The notes beneath the pieces were generated by a model that saw nothing but the letters and a program-made list of their open reading frames with translations, had not been told where the DNA came from and made no database searches. Shown here in pieces: positions 56,446-64,000 of a stretch of DNA of 64,000 nt (position 1 is its first letter; the number at the start of each line of letters is the position of its first letter). Source of the DNA: Actinomadura hibisca NBRC 15177 (lineage in GTDB: Bacteria > Actinomycetota > Actinomycetes > Streptosporangiales > Streptosporangiaceae); contig NZ_BCRO01000001.1 in NCBI RefSeq assembly GCF_001552635.1, positions 186,001-250,000 on the forward strand. The letters are read 5' to 3'. Both the position numbers and the translations under genes were made by a program.

Positions 56446-57615
56446 TCACGCGGGGCGCAGCACCGCCTTGACGACGCCGTCCGCGCGCCGGTCGAAGGCG
56501 TCGTACAGGCCGGGCGCGTCGGCCAGCGGGGCGTGGTCGGTCACCACGAAGCCCGGCCGCGCCCGCCCCGAGATGATCAGGTCCCGCAGCGGCACCGTGT
56601 AGCGCCGGTCGTGGGTGCGGCCGAACCCCATCCGCACGCCCTTGCTGAACAGCGTCGCCCACGGCACCGTCAGCGACCCGTCCGCGTGCCCGCCCTCGGT
56701 GGCGGGGTGCAGGTCCTTGTCGGCGTACACGCCCGCGATCCCCAGGCGACCGGTCGGGTTCACGAGTTCCGCCAGGTCGCTGATCACCTGGCGCGGGTTC
56801 TCGCGGGAGGTGTCGGCGCGGTCGCGGGCCTGGAACCCCACCGCGTCGATGCCGACCTGCACCCCGTCGAGGCCCTTCTCGCCGCTGGGGGGCCGCCGCC
56901 GCGACTTGACGGCGTCCACCGGGTCCTCCTTGCGCAGGTCGATCGGTATCGCGCCGATCTCCTCGGCCTTGGCGAGCCGCTCGGGCACCAGGTCGATCAC
57001 GTACACCTCGGCCGCGCCGCGCAGCAGCGCGCTGTAGGCCGCCAGCAGCCCGATCGTGCCCGCGCCGAACACCGCGACGGTGTCGGCGGCCCGCACCTGC
57101 GCCAGCTCGGTCGCGTGCCAGCCGGTCACGAACGCGTCGGCGAGCATGAGGAAGTCGTCCTCCCGGTCGTCGCCCGCCTCGCCCGGCAGCGGGATGCAGT
57201 TGGCGTCCGCGTACGGCACCCGCAGCAGTTCCGCCTGCGCGCCCCGGTAGGTCCCCATCCCCGCATACCCGTACGCCGCGCCGAACCCGCCCGACCGCAC
57301 CCGCATGCACGCCGCCGAATAGCCCCGCGCGCAGTTCACGCAGACCCCGCAGTACAGGTGCGTCGGGATCACCACACGGTCGCCCGGCTTCACCGTCTCC
57401 ACGCCCCGGCCGACCTCGGCCACCACGCCGACCGGCTCGTGGCCCAGCACCATGCCCGGCTCGGCCCCGGTGCGCCCGTCGTACATGTGCAGGTCGGTGC
57501 CGCAGATCGCGCTGGAGGTGACGCGCACGACCACGTCGGTCGGCTCCTCCAGCGCGGCGTCGGGCACGTCCCGCACCGCGACCCGCCGCACGTCCTCGTA
57601 GATGACGGCTTTCAC
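56446..57615 (-). CDS. Zinc-dependent alcohol dehydrogenase, formaldehyde dehydrogenase-like
   Basis: 389 residues. Catalytic zinc residues are in AICGTDLHMY and GHEPVGVVAEVG; the structural zinc group is CGVCVNCARGYSAAC; the NAD loop is VAVFGAGTIGLLAAYSAL. Length and the long segment with GVQVGIDAVGFQARDRADT match glutathione-independent formaldehyde dehydrogenase (FdhA of pseudomonads). Paralogue of the gene at 14063. GTG start at 57615 overlaps the DUF1275 stop (GTGA). Confidence 0.88.
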   Translation of the reverse strand: MKAVIYEDVRRVAVRDVPDAALEEPTDVVVRVTSSAICGTDLHMYDGRTGAEPGMVLGHEPVGVVAEVGRGVETVKPGDRVVIPTHLYCGVCVNCARGYSAACMRVRSGGFGAAYGYAGMGTYRGAQAELLRVPYADANCIPLPGEAGDDREDDFLMLADAFVTGWHATELAQVRAADTVAVFGAGTIGLLAAYSALLRGAAEVYVIDLVPERLAKAEEIGAIPIDLRKEDPVDAVKSRRRPPSGEKGLDGVQVGIDAVGFQARDRADTSRENPRQVISDLAELVNPTGRLGIAGVYADKDLHPATEGGHADGSLTVPWATLFSKGVRMGFGRTHDRRYTVPLRDLIISGRARPGFVVTDHAPLADAPGLYDAFDRRADGVVKAVLRPA

Positions 57616-58253
57616 GTCCTGGCTCCCTTCGTCGCAGGCAGCGCGGCCAGCACGACGGCGACCGCGATCCACGGGGCCGCCGCCGCGTCCCAGCGCAGCG
57701 CCAGCGCGGCCGTCACCGCGCCCCCCGCCATGGCGAGCACGACGCCGAAGCGCCGCGCGGCGCTCGCGTCGGGGCGCGTCAGCTCGCTGACCTGCCCCAG
57801 GAACGCGGCGAGGGTGCCCGTCACGTAGGTGGCGGAGACGCCGGAGACGCCGACGCGGTTCACCACGCCGCCCTGCAGGCCCATCGCCGCGCCCGCGACC
57901 GCGATCACCGCGAGCCTGGGCGCGTGCGCGTCCCACAGCAGCGCGAACGCCGCCAGCAGCGCCAGCTCGGCGCCCAGCGCCGCGCGGGTGCGCCGCCCCC
58001 AGCCCGGCCGTGGCCCGGCGAGCGCGTGACCGGCGACGGTCCCGGCGGCGAACCCCGCCAGCGCCGTCGCCGAGCGCAGGGTGTCGGCGCCCAGCCCGCG
58101 CCCCGCCGACACCCCCAGCAGCACGACGTTGCCGGTCATGTTGGCGGTGAACACCCGGTCCAGGCCCAGGACGCTCAGCCCGTCGACGGTCCCGGCCGTG
58201 AACGCCAGCGCCGCCAGCAGCAGCCCGGACGGGACGACCGGCGCCTTCGGCAT
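57612..58253 (-). CDS. DUF1275 (YoaK-like) membrane protein
   Basis: 213 residues with about six helices. Family motifs are AGTVDGLSVLGLDRVFTANM with TGNVVLLGV, and the repeat-like GLQGGVVNRVGVSGVSATYV ending TGTLAAFLGQ. Function is unknown; a transporter role has been suggested from the fold. It is translationally coupled to the zinc dehydrogenase gene, so the two probably share a physiological task. Confidence 0.9.
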   Translation of the reverse strand: MPKAPVVPSGLLLAALAFTAGTVDGLSVLGLDRVFTANMTGNVVLLGVSAGRGLGADTLRSATALAGFAAGTVAGHALAGPRPGWGRRTRAALGAELALLAAFALLWDAHAPRLAVIAVAGAAMGLQGGVVNRVGVSGVSATYVTGTLAAFLGQVSELTRPDASAARRFGVVLAMAGGAVTAALALRWDAAAAPWIAVAVVLAALPATKGART

Positions 58254-58347
58254 CTCCCACCCCCGTTACCGCAGCGGGCATACCCGGCGGTCCCGGACGC
58301 AAGGTCACGAAGGCGCGCGCATTGCGTAAAGGGTCAGCGCATAAGGG

Positions 58348-59343
58348 TCAGGCGAAGCGGTGCGCCTCGACGGCCTTCAGGTGGGCCTCGCGCTCCCGCT
58401 CGGGCAGGAACGAGGCGCGGAAGGAGTTGGCCGCCAGCCGCCGCAGCTCCTCCTCGCCCAGCCCCAGTTCCTCGCGCAGGCCCCGGAAGTTGTCGTCCAC
58501 GTAGCCGCCGAAGTAGGACGGGTCGTCGGAGTTGACCGTCACCAGCAGCCCCGCCTCCAGCATCCGGGGGAGCGGGTGCTCGGCCAGCGTCTTCACGCAG
58601 CGCAGCCGCACGTTGGAGAACGGGCACACCGTCAGCGGCACCTGCTCGCGCGCCAGCCGCTCGACCAGCGCCGGGTCCTCCATGCTGCGGATGCCGTGGT
58701 CGACGCGCTCCACGCCCAGCACGTCCAGCGCCTCCCACACGTACTCCGGCGGCCCCTCCTCGCCCGCGTGCGCGACCAGGCGCAGCCCGGCCTCCCGCGC
58801 CAGGTCGTACACCTCGCGGAACTTCGCGGGCGGGTGGCCCACCTCGGCCGAGTCCAGGCCCACCGCCGTGATCAACGAGCCGAACCACGGGCGGGCGGCC
58901 TCGAAGGTCGCGCGCGCCGACTCCACCGGCTCGTCGCGCAGGAAGCACATGATCAGCCGGGTGGTGATGCCGTGCCGCTCGGGCGCGGCGGCCAGGGCGC
59001 GCCCCAGGCCGTCCAGGACGGTGGCCAGCTCGACGCCGCGCGCGGTGTGCGCCTGCGGGTCGAAGAAGATCTCGGCGTGCCGGACGCCCTGCGCGGCCGC
59101 CCGCGCGAGGTAGGCGTCGGCCAGGTCGGCGAAGTCCTGCTCGGTGCGCAGCACCGCCATCAGCGCGTAGTACAGGTCCAGGAACGACTGGAGGTCCTCG
59201 AACGCGTAGGCGGCGCGCAGCTCCTCGGCGTTCGCGTAGGGCAGCTCGACGCCGTTGCGCCCGGCCAGCGCGAGGGTCAGCTCGGGCTCCAGGGTGCCCT
59301 CGATGTGCAGGTGGAGTTCCGCCTTGGGAACCGGGTTCGTCAC
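58348..59343 (-). CDS. Adenine deaminase, adenosine-deaminase-like type
   Basis: 331 residues. Metal and catalytic residues: AELHLHIEGT near the N-terminus, HAGEEGPPEYVWEALD with the catalytic Glu, RVDHGIRS, and VTVNSDDPSYFGGYVDDNF. The GEEGPPEY and DDPxYFGGY pattern is that of adenine deaminases of the ADE type rather than true adenosine deaminases. It would deaminate adenine to hypoxanthine for purine salvage. I chose the GTG at 59343, preceded by GGAGG; an ATG at 59376 has no ribosome site. Confidence 0.88.
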   Translation of the reverse strand: MTNPVPKAELHLHIEGTLEPELTLALAGRNGVELPYANAEELRAAYAFEDLQSFLDLYYALMAVLRTEQDFADLADAYLARAAAQGVRHAEIFFDPQAHTARGVELATVLDGLGRALAAAPERHGITTRLIMCFLRDEPVESARATFEAARPWFGSLITAVGLDSAEVGHPPAKFREVYDLAREAGLRLVAHAGEEGPPEYVWEALDVLGVERVDHGIRSMEDPALVERLAREQVPLTVCPFSNVRLRCVKTLAEHPLPRMLEAGLLVTVNSDDPSYFGGYVDDNFRGLREELGLGEEELRRLAANSFRASFLPEREREAHLKAVEAHRFA

Positions 59344-59450
59344 TGTGGCCTCCAAGCCGGACACGGATCGTCCCATGGTATGGGCGGTTTGTGGAGTTGC
59401 GTGCGCGGTGTCCTGATGCGTGCGCCCGGCCGGTGGGGGAGGATGGGCGG

Positions 59451-60665
59451 GTGCTGAAGCGATCATGGGCGGGCGACGCCGCGCTGGCCGCCGCCCTGCT
59501 GGCCGGGGCACTGGCGCTGGCCGCCTCGTGGACGATGGTGCGCCCCCTGGACGCGCGCGGCGCGGCGCTGCTGGTCGGCGTCTACGCGCCGCTCGCGCTG
59601 CGCCGCCGCCTGCCCGGCCCGGTCCTGGCCGTCACCCTGCTGAGCGCCCTGTGCTTCCACGTCTACCAGTACCAGCACCACGCGGCGGTGCCCGGCGAGC
59701 TGGTCGCGCTGTTCACCTACGCCGTGCTGGGGCGGCGCGCCCGCACCGTCCTGGTCGGGATCATGACGGCGCTGGCCGCCGCCGCCGTGGGCTGCGCGGT
59801 CTACCTGGGCGGCCGTCCCGCCATCGAGCAGGTCGCGATGATGGAGGCGGTCGTCGCCGCCGTCCTGGTCGCGCAGCTCTGGCGCGCCCACCGCGCCCGC
59901 GTCGCCGCCGCTCTGGACCGCGCCGAGCGCGCCGAACGCGACCGCGCCGAGCATGCCCGCCAGGAGGCCCGCCGCCTGGTGGTGGAGGAGCGCCTGCGCA
60001 TCGCCCGCGACCTGCACGACCTGCTCGCCCACAGCATCACCGTCATCGGCGTGCAGGCCGGGGCCGCCGCCCACGCGGTCGGCGGCGACCGCCCGCTGGA
60101 CCGCGCGGAGCTGGCCGGAACCCTCAACACCATCGCCGCCACTTGCCGCGACGCCCGCCAGGAGTTGCGCGCCACCCTGCAACTGCTGCGCAGCGCCGAC
60201 GCGCAGGACGCCCCGCTCACCCCGCCGCCCGGCCTGGCGGGCCTGTCCGACCTGGCCGCCGCCGCCCGCGCGGCGGGCCTGCGGGTCGCCCTGACCGACG
60301 ACCTGGACGGCGCGCGGCCCGCGCCCGAGGTGGGCGTGGTGGCGTACCGCATCGTGCAGGAGGCGCTCACCAACGTCCTCAAGCACGCCGGGGCCGCCCA
60401 CGCCGAGATCCGCCTGACCCGCGACGGCGGCGACCTCACCGTCACCGTGGCCGATGACGGCCGCGGTCCCATCGGAAGCGCCACAGGGGGCTTCGGCGTC
60501 CTCGGCATGACCGAACGGGCCCGCAGCGTCGGCGGGACCGTGCACGCCGCCCCCGGCCCGGACGGCGGGTTCACCGTCACCGCCGTCCTGCCGCTGGAAC
60601 CGGACGGCCCGCCGGTCGGCTCAGACGCCCCTCAGGCCGTCCCGTCGCCCCGCGAGAGCAGGTAG
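59451..60665 (+). CDS. Sensor histidine kinase, NarL-type (HisKA_3), orphan
   Basis: 404 residues. Four to five N-terminal membrane helices (residues 8-145) are followed by a coiled-coil linker (RAERAERDRAEHARQEAR), the HisKA_3 phospho-acceptor RIARDLHDLLAHSITVIGVQ with His189, and an ATPase domain with VQEALTNVLKHAGA, VADDGRGP and FGVLGMTERA. GTG start at 59451 behind GGGGGAGG. A response regulator normally follows such kinases; here the next gene is convergent and overlaps by 34 bases, so none is linked. The signal sensed is unknown. Confidence 0.92.
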   Translation: MLKRSWAGDAALAAALLAGALALAASWTMVRPLDARGAALLVGVYAPLALRRRLPGPVLAVTLLSALCFHVYQYQHHAAVPGELVALFTYAVLGRRARTVLVGIMTALAAAAVGCAVYLGGRPAIEQVAMMEAVVAAVLVAQLWRAHRARVAAALDRAERAERDRAEHARQEARRLVVEERLRIARDLHDLLAHSITVIGVQAGAAAHAVGGDRPLDRAELAGTLNTIAATCRDARQELRATLQLLRSADAQDAPLTPPPGLAGLSDLAAAARAAGLRVALTDDLDGARPAPEVGVVAYRIVQEALTNVLKHAGAAHAEIRLTRDGGDLTVTVADDGRGPIGSATGGFGVLGMTERARSVGGTVHAAPGPDGGFTVTAVLPLEPDGPPVGSDAPQAVPSPRESR

Positions 60666-61168
60666 AGCAGCCCCGCCAGCGTGGACCCCGAACCGATCTC
60701 GCCCCGCGCGGCCAGCTCCGGGACCCGCTCCAGCGCCACCCACTCCACGCGCTCGGCCTCCGTCAGGTCGGTCGGCTCGCCGACCCGCTCGGCCCCCTCG
60801 GCGCGGAAGATGTGATGAACGCCATCATGGACGCCCGGCGACGGCCGCACGGCCAGCAGCGGTGACAGCGGCCCGGCCCGGTACCCCGTCTCCTCCAGCA
60901 GCTCGCGCGCCGCCGCCTCCGCCGGGTCCTCGCCGTCCTCGACCCGCCCGCCGGGCATCTCCCAGCCCCACCGGTCGGTGATGAAACGGTGCCGCCACAG
61001 CAGCAGCGCGCGGCCCGCGCCGTCCAGCGCGATCACCCCGGCCGCCGGCCGCACCCGCAGCAGATGGTGGTCGAAGCGGCGCCCGTCGGGCAGTTCCACG
61101 TCGGCGAGCCGCAGGTCCATCCAGGGGCTGGCGTAGAGCGACCGCTCGCCGTGCAGGGTCCATCGCAT
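60632..61168 (-). CDS. Nudix hydrolase
   Basis: 178 residues. The Nudix box GGRVEDGEDPAEAAARELLE continues EETGY, a full GX5EX7REUXEEXGU match. Relatives are ADP-ribose or other nucleotide-sugar pyrophosphatases. The 3' end overlaps the histidine kinase gene tail to tail. Start ATG at 61168 faces the phosphatidyltransferase gene across about 78 bases. Confidence 0.9.
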   Translation of the reverse strand: MRWTLHGERSLYASPWMDLRLADVELPDGRRFDHHLLRVRPAAGVIALDGAGRALLLWRHRFITDRWGWEMPGGRVEDGEDPAEAAARELLEETGYRAGPLSPLLAVRPSPGVHDGVHHIFRAEGAERVGEPTDLTEAERVEWVALERVPELAARGEIGSGSTLAGLLYLLSRGDGTA

Positions 61169-61246
61169 GACCGGACGCTATCGGGGGCTTTCCGAACCTT
61201 GACGGTAGGGTCAGGATCATTGGGGGACAGGGAGGCGAGCACGTCG

Positions 61247-62020
61247 GTGAGTGCTGAGATCGACAAGGCGCCGGAGTCGGCGACCGCCCGCGTCTGGACG
61301 GTGCCGAACCTGCTGAGCTTCGCGCGGCTGCTGGGCGTGCCGCTGTTCCTGTGGCTGGTCCTGGCCGAACACGACGGCTGGGCGCTCGGCGTCCTGGTGT
61401 TCGCCGGGCTGTCGGACTGGCTGGACGGCAAGCTGGCGCGCGCGCTGAACCAGACCAGCCGCCTGGGGGTGGTGCTGGACCCGGCGGCCGACCGGCTCTA
61501 CATCCTGGCCACGCTGGTCGGCCTGGCGGCCCGCGACATCATCCCGGTCTGGCTGGTGGTGCTGCTGGTGGGCCGGGAGGTCGCGATCACGCCGATCGTG
61601 CCGATCATGCGGCGGCTGGGCTACCAGGGCACGCTGCCGGTGCACTTCATCGGCAAGGCCGCCACCATGTGCCTGCTCTACTCCTTCCCGCTGCTGCTGA
61701 TCGGCGACCACGACGGGGCCGCGGCCACCGGCGCCAAGGTCGTCGGGTGGTCGTTCGCGATCTGGGGCACCGCCCTGTACTGGTGGGCGGCGCTCCTGTA
61801 CTGGGAGCAGACCCGGCGGCTGGTCCTGGCCGAACGCGCCGAGCGCGCGGCCCCGGACCCCGATCCCGATCCCGATCCCGAGCCCCTGCCCGCGACCGAC
61901 CCCGCACCCGATCCGGAACCTGACCCCGCATCTGATCCCGTTGCAGGCCCGGACCCCCGTCCGGGCCCCGGTCCCGACCCCGGGACCGGTGACCAGAAGG
62001 GAGCGCAGACCCCCCGATGA
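61247..62020 (+). CDS. CDP-alcohol phosphatidyltransferase family protein
   Basis: 257 residues with about five membrane helices in the first 190. The catalytic motif DGX2ARX8GX3DX3D is complete: DGKLARALNQTSRLG then VVLDPAADR. It joins a CDP-activated lipid to an alcohol headgroup (phosphatidylglycerophosphate or inositol phosphate synthase-like). The C-terminal 70 residues are an unusual Asp-Pro-rich tail with DPDPDPDPEP. GTG 61247 is chosen; TTG at 61220, with TAGGGT upstream, could be a leaderless alternative. The stop overlaps the next gene (ATGA). Confidence 0.87.
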   Translation: MSAEIDKAPESATARVWTVPNLLSFARLLGVPLFLWLVLAEHDGWALGVLVFAGLSDWLDGKLARALNQTSRLGVVLDPAADRLYILATLVGLAARDIIPVWLVVLLVGREVAITPIVPIMRRLGYQGTLPVHFIGKAATMCLLYSFPLLLIGDHDGAAATGAKVVGWSFAIWGTALYWWAALLYWEQTRRLVLAERAERAAPDPDPDPDPEPLPATDPAPDPEPDPASDPVAGPDPRPGPGPDPGTGDQKGAQTPR

Positions 62021-64000
62021 AGGCCGTCGTGATGGCGGGAGGCGAGGGGACGCGGCTGCGTCCGATGACCGCCAACCAGCCCAAGCCCCTGCTCCCCCTG
62101 ATCAACCGGCCGATCATGGAACACGTGCTGCGGCTGCTCAAGCGGCACGGCCTGGACGAGACCGTGGTCACCGTCCAGTTCCTGGCGGCGCTGATCCGCA
62201 ACTACTTCGGCGACGGCGAGGAGCTCGGCATGTCGCTGAGCTACGCCACCGAGGAGGTGCCCCTGGGCACCGCCGGCAGCGTCAAGAACGCCGCCGACGC
62301 GCTGCGCGACGACCGCTTCCTGGTGATCTCCGGGGACGCGCTCACCGACATCGACCTGACCGACATGGTGCGCTTCCACGAGGAGAACGGCGCGCTGGTC
62401 ACCATCGGGCTCAAGCGGGTGCCCAACCCGCTGGAGTTCGGGATCATCATCGTGGACGAGCAGGGGCGCGTCCAGCGCTTCCTGGAGAAGCCCACCTGGG
62501 GCCAGGTGTTCTCCGACACCGTCAACACCGGCATCTACGTCATGGAGCCCGAGGTCCTGGACCACGTGGCGGCCGGCGAGTCGGTGGACTGGTCGGCCGA
62601 CGTGTTCCCCAAGCTGCTGGCCGAGGGCGCGCCGCTGTACGGGTACGTCGCCGACTGCTACTGGGAGGACGTCGGCACCCACGAGTCCTACCTGAAGGCC
62701 CAGGCCGACATGTTGTCGGGCCTGGTGGACGTGGAGATGGACGGCTTCGAGGTCTCCCCGGGCGTGTGGATCGCCGAGGGCGCCGAGGTGGACGCCGAGG
62801 CCGTGCTGAAGGGCCCGCTCTACGTCGGCGACTACGCCAAGGTGGAGGCCGGGGTCGAGCTGCGCGAGTTCACCGTGCTCGGCAGCAACGTGGTGGTCAA
62901 GGAGGGCGCCTTCCTGCACCGCGCGGTGGTGCACGACAACGTTTTCGTGGCCCCCTCCACCAACCTGCGCGGCTGCGTCGTCGGCAAGAACACCGATGTC
63001 ATGGCCGGGGCGCGGGTGGAGGAGGGCGCGGTCGTCGGCGACGAGTGCGTCATCGAGGCCGAGGCGTACGTCTCCAGCGGCGTCAAGGTCTACCCGTTCA
63101 AGACCATCGAGGCGGGCGCGGTCGTCAACACCAGCGTCATCTGGGAGTCGCGCGGCCAGCGCAACCTGTTCGGGCCGCGCGGGGTGTCCGGCCTGGTCAA
63201 CGTGGAGATCACCCCGGAGCTGGCGGTGCGGCTGGCCAGCGCCTACGCCACCACCCTCAAGAAGGGCTGCACGGTGATCACCGGGCGGGACGCCTCCCGC
63301 GCCGCCCGCACCCTCAAACGCGCGGTGATCAGCGCGCTGACCGCCAGCGCCATCAACGTGCGCGACCTGGAGGCCACCTCGCTGCCGGTGGCGCGCTTCC
63401 AGACCGGCCGCGAGGACTGCGCGGGCGGCATCTACATCCGCACCACGCTCGGCGACCCGCAGGGCGTGGACATCGTGTTCCTGGACGAGGGCGGCGCCGA
63501 CCTGTCGCCGGGCGCGCAGCGCAAGCTGGAGCGCGTCTTCGGCCGCCAGGAGTACCGGCGCGCCTTCCCCGGCGAGATCGCCGAGCTGACCTACCCCGCG
63601 CGGATCGTGGAGACCTACACCCGCGACCTGCTGGACCGGGTCGACATCAGCGGCGTCCGCGAGGCCGGGCTGAAGATCGTGCTGGACAGCGCGGGCGGCA
63701 CCGCCGCGCTGGTGCTGCCGATGCTGCTCGGCCGCGTCGGCGTCGAGGTGCTGACCCGCAACAACGCCCTGGACGAGGCCAATCCCACCGAGACCCTCGC
63801 CGAGCGGATGCGCGACCTGCAACGGCTCGGCGAGCTGGTGTCGTCCTCGCGCGCGGCCTTCGGCGTGCGCTTCGACCCCGTCGGCGAGCGCATCTCGCTG
63901 GTCGACGAGAACGGCGAGCTGATCAGCGACGACCGGGCGCTGCTGGTGATGCTGGACCTGGTGGCCGCCGAGCGCGGCGGCGGCCGGGTCGCGCTGCCGG
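62017..64000 (+). CDS. GDP-mannose pyrophosphorylase fused to phosphomannomutase-like domain (partial, runs off the window)
   Basis: 661 codons are present and the end lies outside. Residues 1-235 are a nucleotidyltransferase: VVMAGGEGTRLRPMTANQPK at the start, VISGDALTDID and FLEKPTWGQVF. Residues about 250-370 are left-handed beta-helix hexapeptides (GPLYVGDYAKVEAGVELREF). From about 380 follows an alpha-D-phosphohexomutase domain (GCTVITGRDASRAARTLKRA), but where active enzymes have TASHNP, this one reads RTTLGDPQGVD near residues 474-483, so the phosphoserine is missing. It likely makes GDP-mannose or another NDP-sugar; the mutase half is probably regulatory. Translationally coupled to the phosphatidyltransferase. 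Confidence 0.88.
   Translation, partial: MKAVVMAGGEGTRLRPMTANQPKPLLPLINRPIMEHVLRLLKRHGLDETVVTVQFLAALIRNYFGDGEELGMSLSYATEEVPLGTAGSVKNAADALRDDRFLVISGDALTDIDLTDMVRFHEENGALVTIGLKRVPNPLEFGIIIVDEQGRVQRFLEKPTWGQVFSDTVNTGIYVMEPEVLDHVAAGESVDWSADVFPKLLAEGAPLYGYVADCYWEDVGTHESYLKAQADMLSGLVDVEMDGFEVSPGVWIAEGAEVDAEAVLKGPLYVGDYAKVEAGVELREFTVLGSNVVVKEGAFLHRAVVHDNVFVAPSTNLRGCVVGKNTDVMAGARVEEGAVVGDECVIEAEAYVSSGVKVYPFKTIEAGAVVNTSVIWESRGQRNLFGPRGVSGLVNVEITPELAVRLASAYATTLKKGCTVITGRDASRAARTLKRAVISALTASAINVRDLEATSLPVARFQTGREDCAGGIYIRTTLGDPQGVDIVFLDEGGADLSPGAQRKLERVFGRQEYRRAFPGEIAELTYPARIVETYTRDLLDRVDISGVREAGLKIVLDSAGGTAALVLPMLLGRVGVEVLTRNNALDEANPTETLAERMRDLQRLGELVSSSRAAFGVRFDPVGERISLVDENGELISDDRALLVMLDLVAAERGGGRVALP

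Overview
The window is about 70% or more GC, with G or C at nearly every third codon position, GTG starts, four-base ATGA/GTGA gene overlaps and leaderless-looking promoters. This points to an actinomycete, most likely a Streptosporangiales/Thermomonosporaceae-type soil organism; the assignment is from style and gene content, not from a marker gene. No rRNA, tRNA, CRISPR array, transposase or phage gene was seen, so the stretch reads as ordinary accessory chromosome made of compact metabolic operons.

Layout. 1-7070: respiratory nitrate reduction, a narK-type transporter (cut by the window edge) divergent from narGHJI. 7.2-9.7 kb: glycerol uptake and kinase (glpF-glpK). 9.7-13.2 kb: a Gfo/Idh oxidoreductase and a membrane/CtaG/DUF2243 gene group whose DUF2243 gene has a probable one-base frameshift. 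13.4-20.1 kb: flavodoxin-fold reductase plus zinc alcohol dehydrogenase, a drug exporter divergent from an XRE/MmyB regulator, and a single-chain transketolase. 20.2-21.6 kb: a small unknown and an NmrA-type reductase with a dyad around its -10 box.

21.75-28.75 kb (minus strand) is the most interesting part: seven translationally coupled genes for uptake and cleavage of an organosulfur compound. They encode a lipoprotein binding protein, permease, ATPase, a DszB-like sulfinate desulfinase with the expected Cys/His/Arg residues, two flavin monooxygenases of the SsuD type, and a binding-protein-fold protein without a signal peptide. In front of the operon lies a leaderless 28-codon ORF ending in SALCYSALCH, matching the cysteine-sensing leader peptides of actinobacterial sulfur operons. 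28.8-35.9 kb (plus strand) holds an XRE-cupin regulator and a six-gene trans-4-hydroxyproline catabolic operon (three-subunit dehydrogenase, deaminase, 2-epimerase, semialdehyde dehydrogenase). The same 18-bp palindrome lies at both promoters.

35.9-43.4 kb: aldo/keto reductase, a small membrane protein, a P450, a thioredoxin with a textbook SigR promoter, a lactonase, glucose-6-phosphate isomerase, a secreted alpha/beta hydrolase and a tiny EF-hand protein. 43.6-50.1 kb: a PfkB sugar kinase, an ABC sugar importer without its own ATPase, and a secreted PIG-L deacetylase fused to a CBM9-like domain. 50.2-55.6 kb: AraC regulator, NmrA reductase, DUF1772 protein, thiC under a TPP riboswitch, and an imine-reductase-like gene broken by an in-frame TGA behind a MerR-type 19-bp-spacer promoter. 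55.6-64 kb: thioesterase, zinc alcohol dehydrogenase, DUF1275 protein, adenine deaminase, an orphan histidine kinase, a Nudix hydrolase, and a CDP-alcohol phosphatidyltransferase coupled to a GDP-mannose pyrophosphorylase/degenerate phosphomannomutase fusion that runs off the end.
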